A stretch of DNA of 64,000 nucleotides from Typhlomys cinereus (lineage: Eukaryota > Chordata > Mammalia > Rodentia > Platacanthomyidae): the NCBI GenBank assembly GCA_023101885.1, contig JALPQD010000405.1, forward strand, positions 1,572,222 to 1,636,221, read 5' to 3'. Shown here in pieces: positions 27,111 through 39,713 of the stretch. A program made the translations under genes and the position numbers. The notes under the pieces were generated by a model, which was not told the origin of the DNA, did not search any database, and worked only from the letters and a program-made list of their open reading frames with translations. Position 1 is the stretch's first letter. Each line of letters begins with the position of its first letter.

Positions 27111-27446
27111 AGAAAATATTTTATTCTTTTTCTGGGGCTGGAGAGGTGGCTCAGGGGTTAAGCCTCCGCCTTGCAGGCGGAAGGTCCTGAGTTCGGATCC
27201 CAGATCCCACGTATAGACGCCAGGCAGAAGCAGGGGCGGCCTGCGTTTCTGGTCCTAGTAGGGCGGAGCCTGTGAATCCCTGGGCAGAAGGAGGTGGAGG
27301 CGTCCATGGTGGTTCGCGAATTCGTCCGTGATTCTACACATACACAGACACACAGACACACGCGCACACGCACATGCACACAGTTGAATAAATAAAAAAA
27401 AAAAAATTAAAAAATTAAAAAAAAGAAAATATTTTATTCTTTTTCT
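27111..27446 (+). mobile_element. Very young ID-headed SINE with perfect 23-bp duplication
   Basis: The SINE body 27134-27423 starts 'ggggctggagaggtggctca' and ends in an A-rich tail. The 23 bases at 27111-27133 are repeated without a mismatch at 27424-27446. Together with the preserved CpGs, this marks a recent L1-mediated insertion. Confidence 0.9.
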
Positions 27447-28355
27447 AAATCATCTTAACAATCAATGTAACTAATTCATTGTTTTTACTCTGTCTTTATA
27501 TTTGCAAGCCTAGCTTTGATATGCATTATCAAAACATGAGTAATTTTTCTACAGTTGATTTAAAGATAGTACCTTCTTACTGAATTAAAAAAATGGAATG
27601 ACAAGGATGATACTTCTCAGTGACGGTGAGGCAATGTAGAAAGTAGAAAATCTACTTTAAACTAGAGACATAACAGTAAAAATGGGGTCCTACTTAAAAG
27701 GAACTTCATTGCTTTCAGCTTCTAAAAGAGCTAATGGTACTATATTCAGTAATATGACTTTAACTTTTTAAAAGAAATGTTAGTAGACTCAATAACTCTT
27801 TTCAACGATTTATCCTGACATTAGCAAAATCATTAATTGGCTTGCCCTTTTTTAATGCTTCAGTTTCTATAATGAACAGTATTAAAAGCAAGAGAGATTA
27901 ATCCATTGGTACTCAATAACTGCTTTTTTAAATGGACTGCTGCTATTTATACTGTTCCAAAAGTGGAAATTTGTTAGATTTCACCTGACCAGCATCCATT
28001 TACCAATCTTTTACCATCCTCTACCAATAGTGCTATAATTTACTTTACTGAATAGCTCTTCCTCATTACAATTCAAAGGCATTCTACTCTTCGAGAGAAA
28101 AATACATTACCCAAAATAAGCCAAATGACTTCTTAATCTTGGAATTTGAGGGTGATCCTACCCAAACTGAAATGAGCCCTCTGCTGTGGGCTCATGTTTC
28201 TTACTTCAAGACTGGAATTGAGCTGGTCCCTGCTCATTCCCAAATCCATTTTCCTCTCTCTGATCTAATTGGAAATACATCAACTGAGTTTCCATTTGTG
28301 TAAAAATCATTTTATGTAGCTTAAAAACAAAGTATAGGCAGTATGAAACTGGTCA
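27447..28355. other. CCDC73 intron 6, 5'-distal part, nothing recognised
   Basis: AT-rich unique-looking sequence. No repeat or exon signal identified. Confidence 0.5.
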
Positions 28356-28540
28356 GAAGCTGTCTCTATCAGTCAGTATGTTCTTGGGCAAATTAGCAAT
28401 GATGGTTTTAGAAAGGAGATTATAATAATGATGTCTTCATAGGGTTACTATGAGATAAATCAATTTGTATAAAGCACAGAATACAGCTCATTACATAATA
28501 ATCACAATAATGATTAGCTGTTATTTCTTTAGAACAATAA
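28356..28540 (+). repeat. MIR-like SINE
   Basis: 'tatgttcttgggcaaattag' and 'aagcacagaatacagctcat' followed by 'aataatgattagctgttatt' keep the MIR core and 3' order. Confidence 0.55.
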
Positions 28541-28831
28541 CAGCTTTCTCAAATATTAATGTAGAACACATATTGCATAGCTTATACATTTTCGCAAGTC
28601 TAATGGTAATCTTTAAATTATTTTAATAAAAAATGATGATCAGTTCATAATTACTACGATGAACAATTCAAAGTTTCTTACATACTTGTGTGTATTTTTC
28701 AAAGTCTCTCCTTGGTCACCTGAATTATATGTTACAAATATAGCACGTTGACAAGTGTACTTAACTCTGTAGATCTAAGATCCGTATCTACTTAGGTAAC
28801 TACTACTATCAATTATTTAAAAATGGAAATC

Positions 28832-29085
28832 TAGGACTGGAGGGATGGCTCAGGATTTAAGACTCTGTCTAGCAAGCAGAAGGTCCTGAGTTCAGATCCA
28901 AGTCCCATGTAAAAAATCACATGGCTGCAGGTGGTTTGCACTTCTGGCCCTAATGGGCAGAGCCTGGGAAAGCAAAGCAAGGAGGTAGAAGCAATCCAGG
29001 ATGATTCACAAAGTCATCCTTGAGCCCTCTTACACACACACAGACACACAAACACACAGACACACACACACAATTTTTAAATGGA
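28832..29085 (+). mobile_element. Older ID-headed SINE, plus orientation
   Basis: 'ggactggagggatggctcag', 'aggtcctgagttcagatcca', 'ccctaatgggcagagcctgg' and 'caatccaggatgattcacaa', then a CA-rich tail at 29033-29072. The lost CpGs distinguish it from the young subfamily. Confidence 0.8.
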
Positions 29086-32000
29086 AAATAATTAAACTAT
29101 ATTTAGTTTCTCTAAAATATCATTAGTTCCTGACTTAAGAAAATTAATATTAACTCTTAGTGGATAAAGTTATATAATATATATAAAATAAAAGTTATAT
29201 AACTTTACTAAAAATGAATTCTAATGGCATTTCTCCAAGTGAAAGAACTTTTCAATTTAAATTCATATTTATATAGCCTCTTAAGAGAACATCATATATT
29301 TTTTAAAAAATTCCACCAACAGCCATCTTAACCTTTCAGACAGCTAACACTTACAGATATTAATAATCCTGCCAGTGAGAAATACAGCAAAGATTAAGGC
29401 CTTCTCATTCATAGAGCTCAATATACATTAATTTGTAATATAATCTATTTCAATATCTTTGCCTAGAGGAAAAGTTACTCTGCAAAAATACAGTTTCATT
29501 AATGTGCATAACATAATTCTGCTTTTCAAATCCACTAACCTACTAAATGGTCAAGATAAATACTATTAAAACATCCTATCACATGGCTGCACAAAGCTCT
29601 ACAGCTGATGCCCATTTGAGTTTGGATGGCTGCCCTGATTTCATTTTGACAACAACATGAAGAAGTCAGGGGTCAAGTATACCACTTACTGCATGATCAT
29701 CAATGAAGATTTTAAGATTTTTTTTCAAAATAACAACAAAAAATACTTGGTTATAACTCTCCAAGAGATCTAAGTATATTTTAAAGAACAACAAATTAAT
29801 AGTAATATAATTATTAAAACTTTAACATTGCATGTAATATCATAGTAGTAAAGAGGGTTGAGCATTGATAATTAAGTCCATATTGTTTGTGTTCTTTTTA
29901 CTCTGTGAATTGATTCAAACTATTTTTTCTTTTCCACAATTTTAGACCAAATTCAAGACTTAGTTGACAAGAAAATATCAGAATATACTACCTTCTAAGT
30001 ACTTATGTACTTCTTTTTAAATAACTCTAATGTGCAAAACTCCAAGTCAGAGGAAAACACACAACACACACATAATCACATATGTGTGTATGTGTTTAAT
30101 TTTAATATTTATTTTATAGTCTTCAGACATTTAAAGTGGAAGTAATATAAAAATAATATTTAAACAAAAACTTTTAGAAATACAAATATACTAATAAAAG
30201 ACATCATCAAATATTCAACCTCCACCAACTTAAAGCAACTAATTTTAGAACAAAATTAATTATTCCTGAGATAGTTATGGATAAACATTAGAGGAAAAGA
30301 TAAAACTACCTTGAGATAAATGTCATATACTCTTTAATTTTCAGTTTTAAAATTTATCTTTAAACTTCATCAATATGAACACAAAATAAATCAAATTATA
30401 AAATTCAACTGGTAGAAACAGGGCATCTTTCTTATCTTTTCCTTTCTAAAATTAAAAAATTTTTAGAGTGAAGACTTGTCTAGAAATAACTTTATTATAA
30501 AAGAAACATAGGTACACCCACTCATCAAACCTTCAATACTGAAGCATAGCTTTAATTTAATGAAGGAAATGACATCTTTCCTATGAGTCTTTTCTTGAAG
30601 CAGAATAATATACACAAAAAGAAACAAAAAGGATATAAATGTTATCATAGTCCTGTATAAGTTCACTGATATAAAACATCTAAATAATAACCACTAAACA
30701 CAACAGGATTTTTTCTTCAGTGACCAAATGATAGTAATGGCTAATTTATTGTTCCAAAAACTCTCTTCAATATGCTTTGTTGCATTTTTTTAAACTGGTG
30801 ATAACTAATTTCTTCAAGAGGAAATATGGGTAGTTTTGTGGAGAAAAAAAAATTTTAAATTCATGATGTGCTAATATAGGGATGTCCCACCACCTCTATA
30901 AGAAAATCAGCTTCTTGAATTCACAATACACTAGAATTTACTAGTATTTAAGTGTTCCTCCATAGGAGATCATGCATTCCTTAAAAATTTCTTATTAGTG
31001 TTTTTTAAATAATTTCTTTTAGGATATTTCACTGTTCTGCAAGTCCTGCTTGGACACTATGGAAGTAACTATCTTGTTGCCTTACTTGCCCATAGAGCAA
31101 AGAGTATAAAAGATAATAAACTCCTTGACTAAAATAAGATTAATTTGAATGAATAAAAGAACATAAGAATAACAGAATAATAATAATCTAAGAATTATAG
31201 GACAAATGTATCTAAGAATGCATAGAAAATAAGATTGTTTTGCAACTTTTAAATATAAAATTTTGCCAGAATGGGCAAAAATATTGAATGCATAATTACT
31301 ATATAATTTTCATGAAAAATCCAAAATATATGACATAATTCATACTAACAAAAAGCTTAGAAAATACTTCCGTGTTTTTAAAAATTACAAGTATCTTTTT
31401 GATGAAATTTTAAACTGAAATAAAATAAAATACACTTTATGTTGCCTTTGATCTTTAACTTGTAGCCTTATCTCTGGGGTTGAAGGGCACATTATTCAAT
31501 TTCACTATATTTTGTGTAAAGTCACTGTAGCGTTGAAGATGACTTTCAGTACAAATGTCATGGTACTTAAAGCTAAACTGGAATCTAGTTTTTCAGCTTC
31601 TTAATTAAAATCACAGTTTAAAAGAGTCTGACAATATTATCTTTATACTTTCCAGTTGAACAGCAACAGAATTTTCACATCTTTTATCCAATCAAGCTTA
31701 ACAATCTTTCTATAAGCTCTTTTTACTTTTTAACACATCAAAACAATTTCAAGAAGTAAATACTTAATATTTTATGTTTCATGTTAGTGATCTTCACATC
31801 TTACATATATGATATGTGAGGCATGCTCAAAAATTAATTTTACTTGTTCTATAGTTTATTATAAAGAAAACTGAAACCCACCTAAGAAGCCTTCTAAAGA
31901 TTTAAGTGGATATTGTGAGAAATTTTGCCCAATCAAAAACACTGAAAAAAATTCTTCTGAATCAAATAAAGCCAAAAGTGGAAATATCAAAATAAGTATT

Positions 32001-32436
32001 TCATAAAATGTTATGCTATGAAATAGAAATAGAAAATTAACAGCAAATTAACTTACTAAAAATGAGTTTCATATCCTAATCATGGAACAATAAAGGATAC
32101 CATGTCTCAAATGCTACTATACACATTTTAGTTTTTTCCCAGTATACAGTAATGAATTCCATGTTTACACAAATGCATAGAAAAATATCACCAAAATAAT
32201 AGATTCTAGAACTTACAGTATAATATATAAGCACTGTGTTAAATCTACAAATAATTTTTAAAATTTATTTAAGCTATACTGCATCTGAAATTATTTCAAG
32301 CTTTTAAACAGGACAACAATATCTAGTTTCAACAATTCCCATTTTGTTATGAATGTCACATTGATATTCACAATATTACAATGTGCCTTATGTATTAATC
32401 CAGGTGGCAAAAACATATATTCCATAATTTTCTTAC
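29086..32436. other. CCDC73 intron 6, long unique stretch
   Basis: More than 3 kb of AT-rich sequence with almost no interspersed repeat that I can recognise. This is unusual in such a repeat-dense window. A small CA/TG cluster lies at about 30058-30094. No exon-like open segment with splice sites stood out. Confidence 0.5.
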
Positions 32437-32475
32437 CATTTCATTCACTTTCTTCTGTAAAGAATATTTAGAAAC
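32437..32475 (-). CDS. CCDC73: CCDC73 exon 6 (39-nt microexon-sized)
   Basis: Encodes VSKYSLQKKVNEM, 13 codons in phase 0, against human VSKYSLQKKVSEM from memory. The acceptor is 'tttttcaag' (AG at 32477-32476) and the donor GTAAGA at 32436. Intact. Confidence 0.92.
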
Positions 32476-32639
32476 CTTGAAAAATACAGAAAAATCTATT
32501 AAAATTTTTTACCAAATTCCTTCTCATACTAAAACTGCATACTACTTAGTGTGGGATTGATCTTCTACTGCAACTTTTTTGTGATTTTTTTTCAAAATTT
32601 TATTTAAAATAACTCTCTTCCTAATGCTATCACCAATAC

Positions 32640-32755
32640 AATTAAAACTGGTATGTGGTTTATGTCAATCCAGCACTTCGGGAGACTGAGGCAGAATTTG
32701 CCACATTTTCAAGGTCAGCCTGGGCTATATAATGAGTTATAAGCCACCTAGGTGT
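32640..32755 (+). repeat. B1-like SINE
   Basis: 'caatccagcacttcgggaga', 'ctgaggcagaatttgccaca' and 'ggtcagcctgggctatataa' are the B1 body in order. The head and tail are eroded. Confidence 0.7.
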
Positions 32756-34199
32756 GCAGAATGAAATCGTCTCTAAAAAAACATTCACTAAAAAACATTC
32801 ACTACCTGATTCAACATGTAGCAATACAGCAACAAAACAGATCCTTGCCCTTAAGAATGTTCTTCATAGTGGGGAATTTACAATAAATGTAAATCAGAAG
32901 TATCATAACAAAGTGAAGAACAATAACCATCGGGCCAAAAGAAACAGAATTAACAATAGCCTAGGGGAATTTCCTACTTGTCATTAGCTGTTCAATGAAG
33001 AATAGTTGAAAGAACAAATAACAGGACTAAAAATTATTGTAAATAATCTCAAGACTAAGTAATGTCATGAACACTTCAGTACTTCCAGATCTTGTACAGA
33101 CTTATGCTTCAAAGGCGAGTCAATGCAAAGTGGCCATGGTAAGTACCCTATTTTGGCAAATCTACTACTGTGACAAGTTAATAGACGATGTAACCTTTAA
33201 TGGCTACATAAAACCTAGTATTCCAATGCTTAACATTGCCATCATGTATTCTCTATGTTTATAGATTTACCCAGTTTTTAACTTTTGGAGATTATGAATT
33301 ATTCTAAAATAAAAATGCTTATATTTTAATTGTATAGTTAATCTTTCCAACAGGATAAACTTCACAAAGCAGAATTTCTAAGGTTAGTTCAGTTTTGCTT
33401 TCACAAATTGTCACATAGTCCTCCTTCATGTCTGACCAAGTTAAACTCCTGCCACTAAGTTGAAGTTCTTGTGTTCTTCACTCTTATTGATATTTATTCA
33501 ACTTTAATCACAAACTAAAATGACTTCTTCATGTTCTGTGAAATAGACTTCCTAGCCAGGTGACACAACCTAACTGATCATTTCTTTCTGAATAATGAAT
33601 GTACGCATATAAAGAAAGCACACAAAACAAACCTAAAAAGAAACCTTCCCAGGGGAAGGCAGACCATTCCACTATTATAATACGATTATAAGCATTGTAA
33701 GTACATTAAAATCAGGAAAGACAATTAATTACATAGGATGGTTAGGAAAAAAAATACATCCTTCCAGAGACAGCACCTTCAAGTAAAGGACTTTGAGATG
33801 AAAGAATGATTCAGCAAGTACAAAACACTTCATGTAAGTTCTGTAGATCACACTCACATCCTCATGCTTGCAAGGCAAACATTTGACCAACCAAGCTGTT
33901 GCCTCAGCCTCATATTCTGACATGCTTAAAAATATTTAAGTTTAGTTTATATTATTACAATCAATAACACATTATTATGTGTTAATATAATAATAACTGT
34001 GATTTAACATTACATTTCTTCCTCTATGGGCCCAGTATGCTATTAGATGGATTCTTTATTAGGTCCAGGAACTAAAAAGTCTTTCTCTTTTTTGATACTT
34101 AGTCAAAATCTATTATTTTAATTTGCTTTATATATCTATTAAATGCTTACTTGTTTTCCCTGGAGATTCTATTCATTTTCTTAAATATTTTATTTATTT
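32756..34199. other. CCDC73 intron 5, 3' part
   Basis: Possible ancient repeat at 32825-32930 ('gatccttgcccttaagaatg'). Otherwise AT-rich without recognised elements. A reversed tRNA-SINE-like piece, 'caaacatttgaccaaccaag', is at about 33875-33920. Confidence 0.4.
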
Positions 34200-34214
34200 A
34201 TTTTGTGTGTGTGT

Positions 34215-34250
<36 letters not shown>

Positions 34251-34486
34251 AAGGGGGGGCACTGTGTGTCCCTGTGGGGACCAAGGGTAACTTCAGAAAT
34301 CATCCTGGATTGCTTCTACCTCTAACTTGCTTCGCTCTGGGATTTCCCAAGGTGTGCCCATCAGGACTGGAAGTACAGGCCGCTGCTGTTTCCGCTTGGC
34401 CTTTTTACATGGGACCTGGGATCCGAACTCAGGACCTTCTGATTACAAGGCAGAGTCTTAACCCCTGAGCCATTTCTCCAGCCTCA
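34200..34486 (-). mobile_element. ID-headed SINE, minus orientation
   Basis: A GT then GA microsatellite tail at 34204-34250, the body with 'aatcatcctggattgcttct' and 'gggatttcccaaggtgtgcc', and the head 'acccctgagccatttctcca' near 34480. Confidence 0.85.
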
Positions 34487-36399
<1,913 letters not shown>

Positions 36400-36530
36400 A
36401 GATAATGGAAATAGTGTAGCAAAGTGGAAAGAACTTTAATCCCGGGGATCAAAAAGCCTGGATTGTAGTCTCAATATTACCATGTAAATTCATTCCATCT
36501 TGTAAAGCCTGAGTAAAAAGATCAAGCAAT
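36400..36530 (+). repeat. MIR-like SINE
   Basis: 'agtggaaagaactttaatcc' and 'tcaaaaagcctggattgtag' resemble the MIR head and core ('...gcctgggttcgaatcc'). Confidence 0.45.
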
Positions 36531-36653
36531 CTTATCTTGGGTACTTTCTGTTTTAAGCAATCAAAATTTCCTATCATTTTATTACTAACATTTGCTTCTA
36601 GTGTAGTGAACAATGATCATTTAGCCATACTTTATTTTGAAATTAATAAATAC

Positions 36654-36689
36654 CTTTTCCTCCTCCAAGGCATACATCTTCATTTGCAA
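36654..36689 (-). CDS. CCDC73: CCDC73 exon 4 (36-nt microexon-sized)
   Basis: Twelve codons, LQMKMYALEEEK, against human LQMKMCALEEEK from memory. Phase 0. The acceptor is 'atttatcag' and the donor GTATTT at 36653. Intact. Confidence 0.92.
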
Positions 36690-37228
36690 CTGATAAATTT
36701 GAAAATTAAAATACAGATAAGTAAACTGTTAATAGAGATTTAGGCTGGTTATAAGAATATAACAACATTTCATATTTTATATTACTTGAATATGACAAAA
36801 TGTTTACATGCTACTTTCAAATGCAGAAAATAACAAATATATGAAAGGGGACATTCACTAAAGCAAATCAAACTGAATCAAATTTAGATACTGATAATTC
36901 ATTAAAATTTAGTATCATTCTCCATCTACTTAACATGTCTAAATATTTTTGTATTATTTCTAAATAGTAGCACATATTGTTTTCTGGAGGCTGAATTTTA
37001 TGAAATTGGCAGCATTTATATCTGCATGGGCAGTATTATATTCTAAAATCTGCTTACACGTATGTAATCATGAACTGAAAATGACCTTTTTGTTTAAAAA
37101 ATGACATTTTAAAACAGAGAAATGAAAATAAATAAATAAATAAAATAAAACAGAGAAATGAAAATCCTTGTGCCAAAGGAAAACAATAAAATAGTCTGAA
37201 TAGCATTAAGAACTTCAACTAAACTCTC

Positions 37229-38080
37229 AATAGTTTTTTGCTCAAAGAAAATCAACAAACCACAATCCAGAACTTCAGAGACTCCATATCAACCATATAA
37301 AACTAGGCCAGCCTAATCTCCCCCCATCCTGAAGCTCAGGGAAATTTGCGGAAGAGGGGGCAGTAAGAGTGTAAGAGCAAAAGGATGGGAGGAGCAATGA
37401 TTTGCAAGATTCTCCACACTAGTTAGGGCCGAAGCAATCATAATAGGACTTTGCATGCCCTGCGCAATGTCCAACACACTATTGACCTCACAAAGTCTAG
37501 CATCAGCTAAAGGCACCAAGATCCTTGGAGGCAAGGGATTGACAGCCACAGTAGTGTTCCTATGCTTAAAGGGAACATGAGAAAGGGTTCAGGGAAATGC
37601 CAGTGGGTCCTTGTACGTCATCGGAGAGGAGGACCCAAAGGAGAGTTAGGCATACACAATAAAGGACTCTCTGGGAATTGGGGGGGAGGCACTGGGGGAT
37701 GGGGAGGAAAGGAGGGAGGGAGGGAACTGGTCTACTTATTAAGTTTGTATGAGCGGAAATAATAAAAAATGTATTAAAATTTTTTTTAAATTAAAAAAAA
37801 GAATCCTACTTTCCTATTGGTAAGATGACATTTAAAGTGATAGTGTTCATTTTGCATATCAAGTAAAATGGTAGGAAAATGATAACACCTAGTCTTTAAA
37901 AAGGTAATAAACTGGATGTATTTAATATTGCAGTCACTGAAAGCATTGATTATATATAAACATATAATATGTATACAATGTATATGCTTGTTATATGTGT
38001 GTGTAGATGTATGTGTATGTGAAGGCACCTATATTAAAAATTAAACATAATGTTTTTAAAAAAATAGTTTTTTGCTCAAA
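37229..38080 (+). mobile_element. Young L1 3'-end insertion with extra 3' segment
   Basis: An 18-bp direct repeat, AATAGTTTTTTGCTCAAA, lies at 37229-37246 and 38063-38080. The L1 3' block begins at 37247 ('gaaaatcaacaaaccacaat') and runs through the G-rich tract at 37675-37735 to 'ttgtatgagcggaaataata' and an A/T-rich tail at about 37765-37801. Beyond it about 250 bp of unrelated sequence (37802-38050) ends in a second A-tail before the right duplication. That layout fits L1 3' transduction. Confidence 0.8.
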
Positions 38081-38141
38081 ATTTCCCTATCTCCTTTTCC
38101 ACAGTCATCATTTATAAATAATTATTTATTTAAAATAAACA

Positions 38142-38235
38142 CAGGCTGGAAAATGTAATTCAGTGATAGAATATTTTCTCAACACATGAAAGATCCTGGA
38201 TTCAATCTCCAGTACTATAAAATACACACCATCCA
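38142..38235 (+). repeat. ID-type SINE
   Basis: 'aggctggaaaatgtaattca', 'gtgatagaatattttctcaa' and 'ggattcaatctccagtacta' are the head of an ID/B4-type SINE without a body. Confidence 0.6.
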
Positions 38236-38507
38236 AATATATCTCCTGTAGTGTTCAGACACCTGGATAGTCTTATCTTACCCAAGGTTTCTCATTATAG
38301 CAAAGATGTAGATTTATTTAGCCCTATGCTATACTTCTAGCTTCTACTTCCTTACCCTTTTATTAAAACTCTCATAACTTTGATTAGGCCTATTTCAAGT
38401 TAAAGGAAGTTGCCATTTTTAAAAACAAATACTACTAAGATATGAATTACAACATCTTCAACCAACTAGCAACATCAGTTGTACAGGTTTACTTCTCTAG
38501 GTATATT

Positions 38508-38509
<2 letters not shown>

Positions 38510-38557
<48 letters not shown>
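38510..38557. repeat. (CA)n microsatellite
   Basis: About 23 near-perfect CA units, not attached to a recognisable SINE body. Confidence 0.95.
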
Positions 38558-39103
38558 ACATGCTAGTGAGCTAGAGTTAGGGGAAAACATTCCTGAGGAT
38601 TCTTACATGAGCACATTTTTTAAGCTAATAGGGACTGAAGAGGAATTTGGGAAAGTCGAAGATGATGGAATTTAAACTGAAGGCACTGTCTTCATTTCTT
38701 TTCCTCATTGTTCTATTATTCCCTACCCACCCTTTCCTCCCATCCCCACTGATGGCTGAAATTCACAGAGGTTTTGGCACACGATTATTGCCTTTCCTGA
38801 TCTTTTCTATCACTTACTCTCAACTCTTCAACAAGGTTATGACTGATTTTGATGAAGGAGTAACGTGGGAAAGATACAATACTAGGATACTCTAACAAAA
38901 GAAAGAAAGGGAAAAAAAGAAAGAAAGAACAAAAAACCACACATCTACATTTATTTAAGACAAATTAAATTTTCCGCTTTCCATGGTATCTCTCTCCCTT
39001 TTTGTCTTTATGTGTATGGAACACAACTTGTCACAATACTCATTGTAGAGGAGGAAAAATACAGTCTTTAAAATTGCAATTTGTCTATCTTTATGAAAAT
39101 TAC
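38558..39103. other. CCDC73 intron 3, 5' end
   Basis: 38600-38900 is slightly GC-richer, with short open frames but no recognisable protein. An (AAAG)n-like run lies at 38898-38930. No element assigned. Confidence 0.45.
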
Positions 39104-39175
39104 CTGCTTTTTAAAAACTTCCATTGCTTCTTTGTGTTGCTTTGTTAATGCTTGCTTTTGATTCTGGAGAGATTC
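39104..39175 (-). CDS. CCDC73: CCDC73 exon 3
   Basis: 72 nt, 24 codons, phase 0. It encodes ESLQNQKQALTKQHKEAMEV then FKKQ. The human counterpart I recall is ETLQNQKETLTKQHKEAMAV then FKKQ. The acceptor is 'tttaaaatag' and the donor GTAATT. Intact coiled-coil segment. Confidence 0.95.
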
Positions 39176-39604
39176 CTATTTTAAAAAGCATGAGAAAAGA
39201 AGAAAAAGCATGAAATTATAAACTCAAATTCTAGTAAGTTTTGCATTTTTAAATCAATTCTTCTTATGATCAAAATAAAATTAAACATACTCATTTCAAG
39301 TTATTCTCTTGAAATGCAACTTTAGCCAACTTGTGATTTCATTTGTCATGAAATTATCATGTGAAAATTCACTTCTGCATGGTTCTTTATAATAAAAAAC
39401 ACATAACTTTTAAAATTTTTAGATGGTGGAGGAACCTAACACTTTGCAAAGCCTTCTCCTTAACTTAGAAATTCACTGCCCTCAACATCTTTGATTTTCA
39501 GGAAAAATAGAAAGTTGACACATAGCTGGTTGTGGTGACCACTGGGATATATTGAAGAGTTGGAAGCAAGAGGATCAGAAAGGTAACATATATTATGCTG
39601 TTAG

Positions 39605-39665
39605 GTTTTGCCATGGTTTGAATATGTTATTTGAATTCTTTTTTAAAAGATTTATTCATTTTACT

Positions 39666-39713
<48 letters not shown>

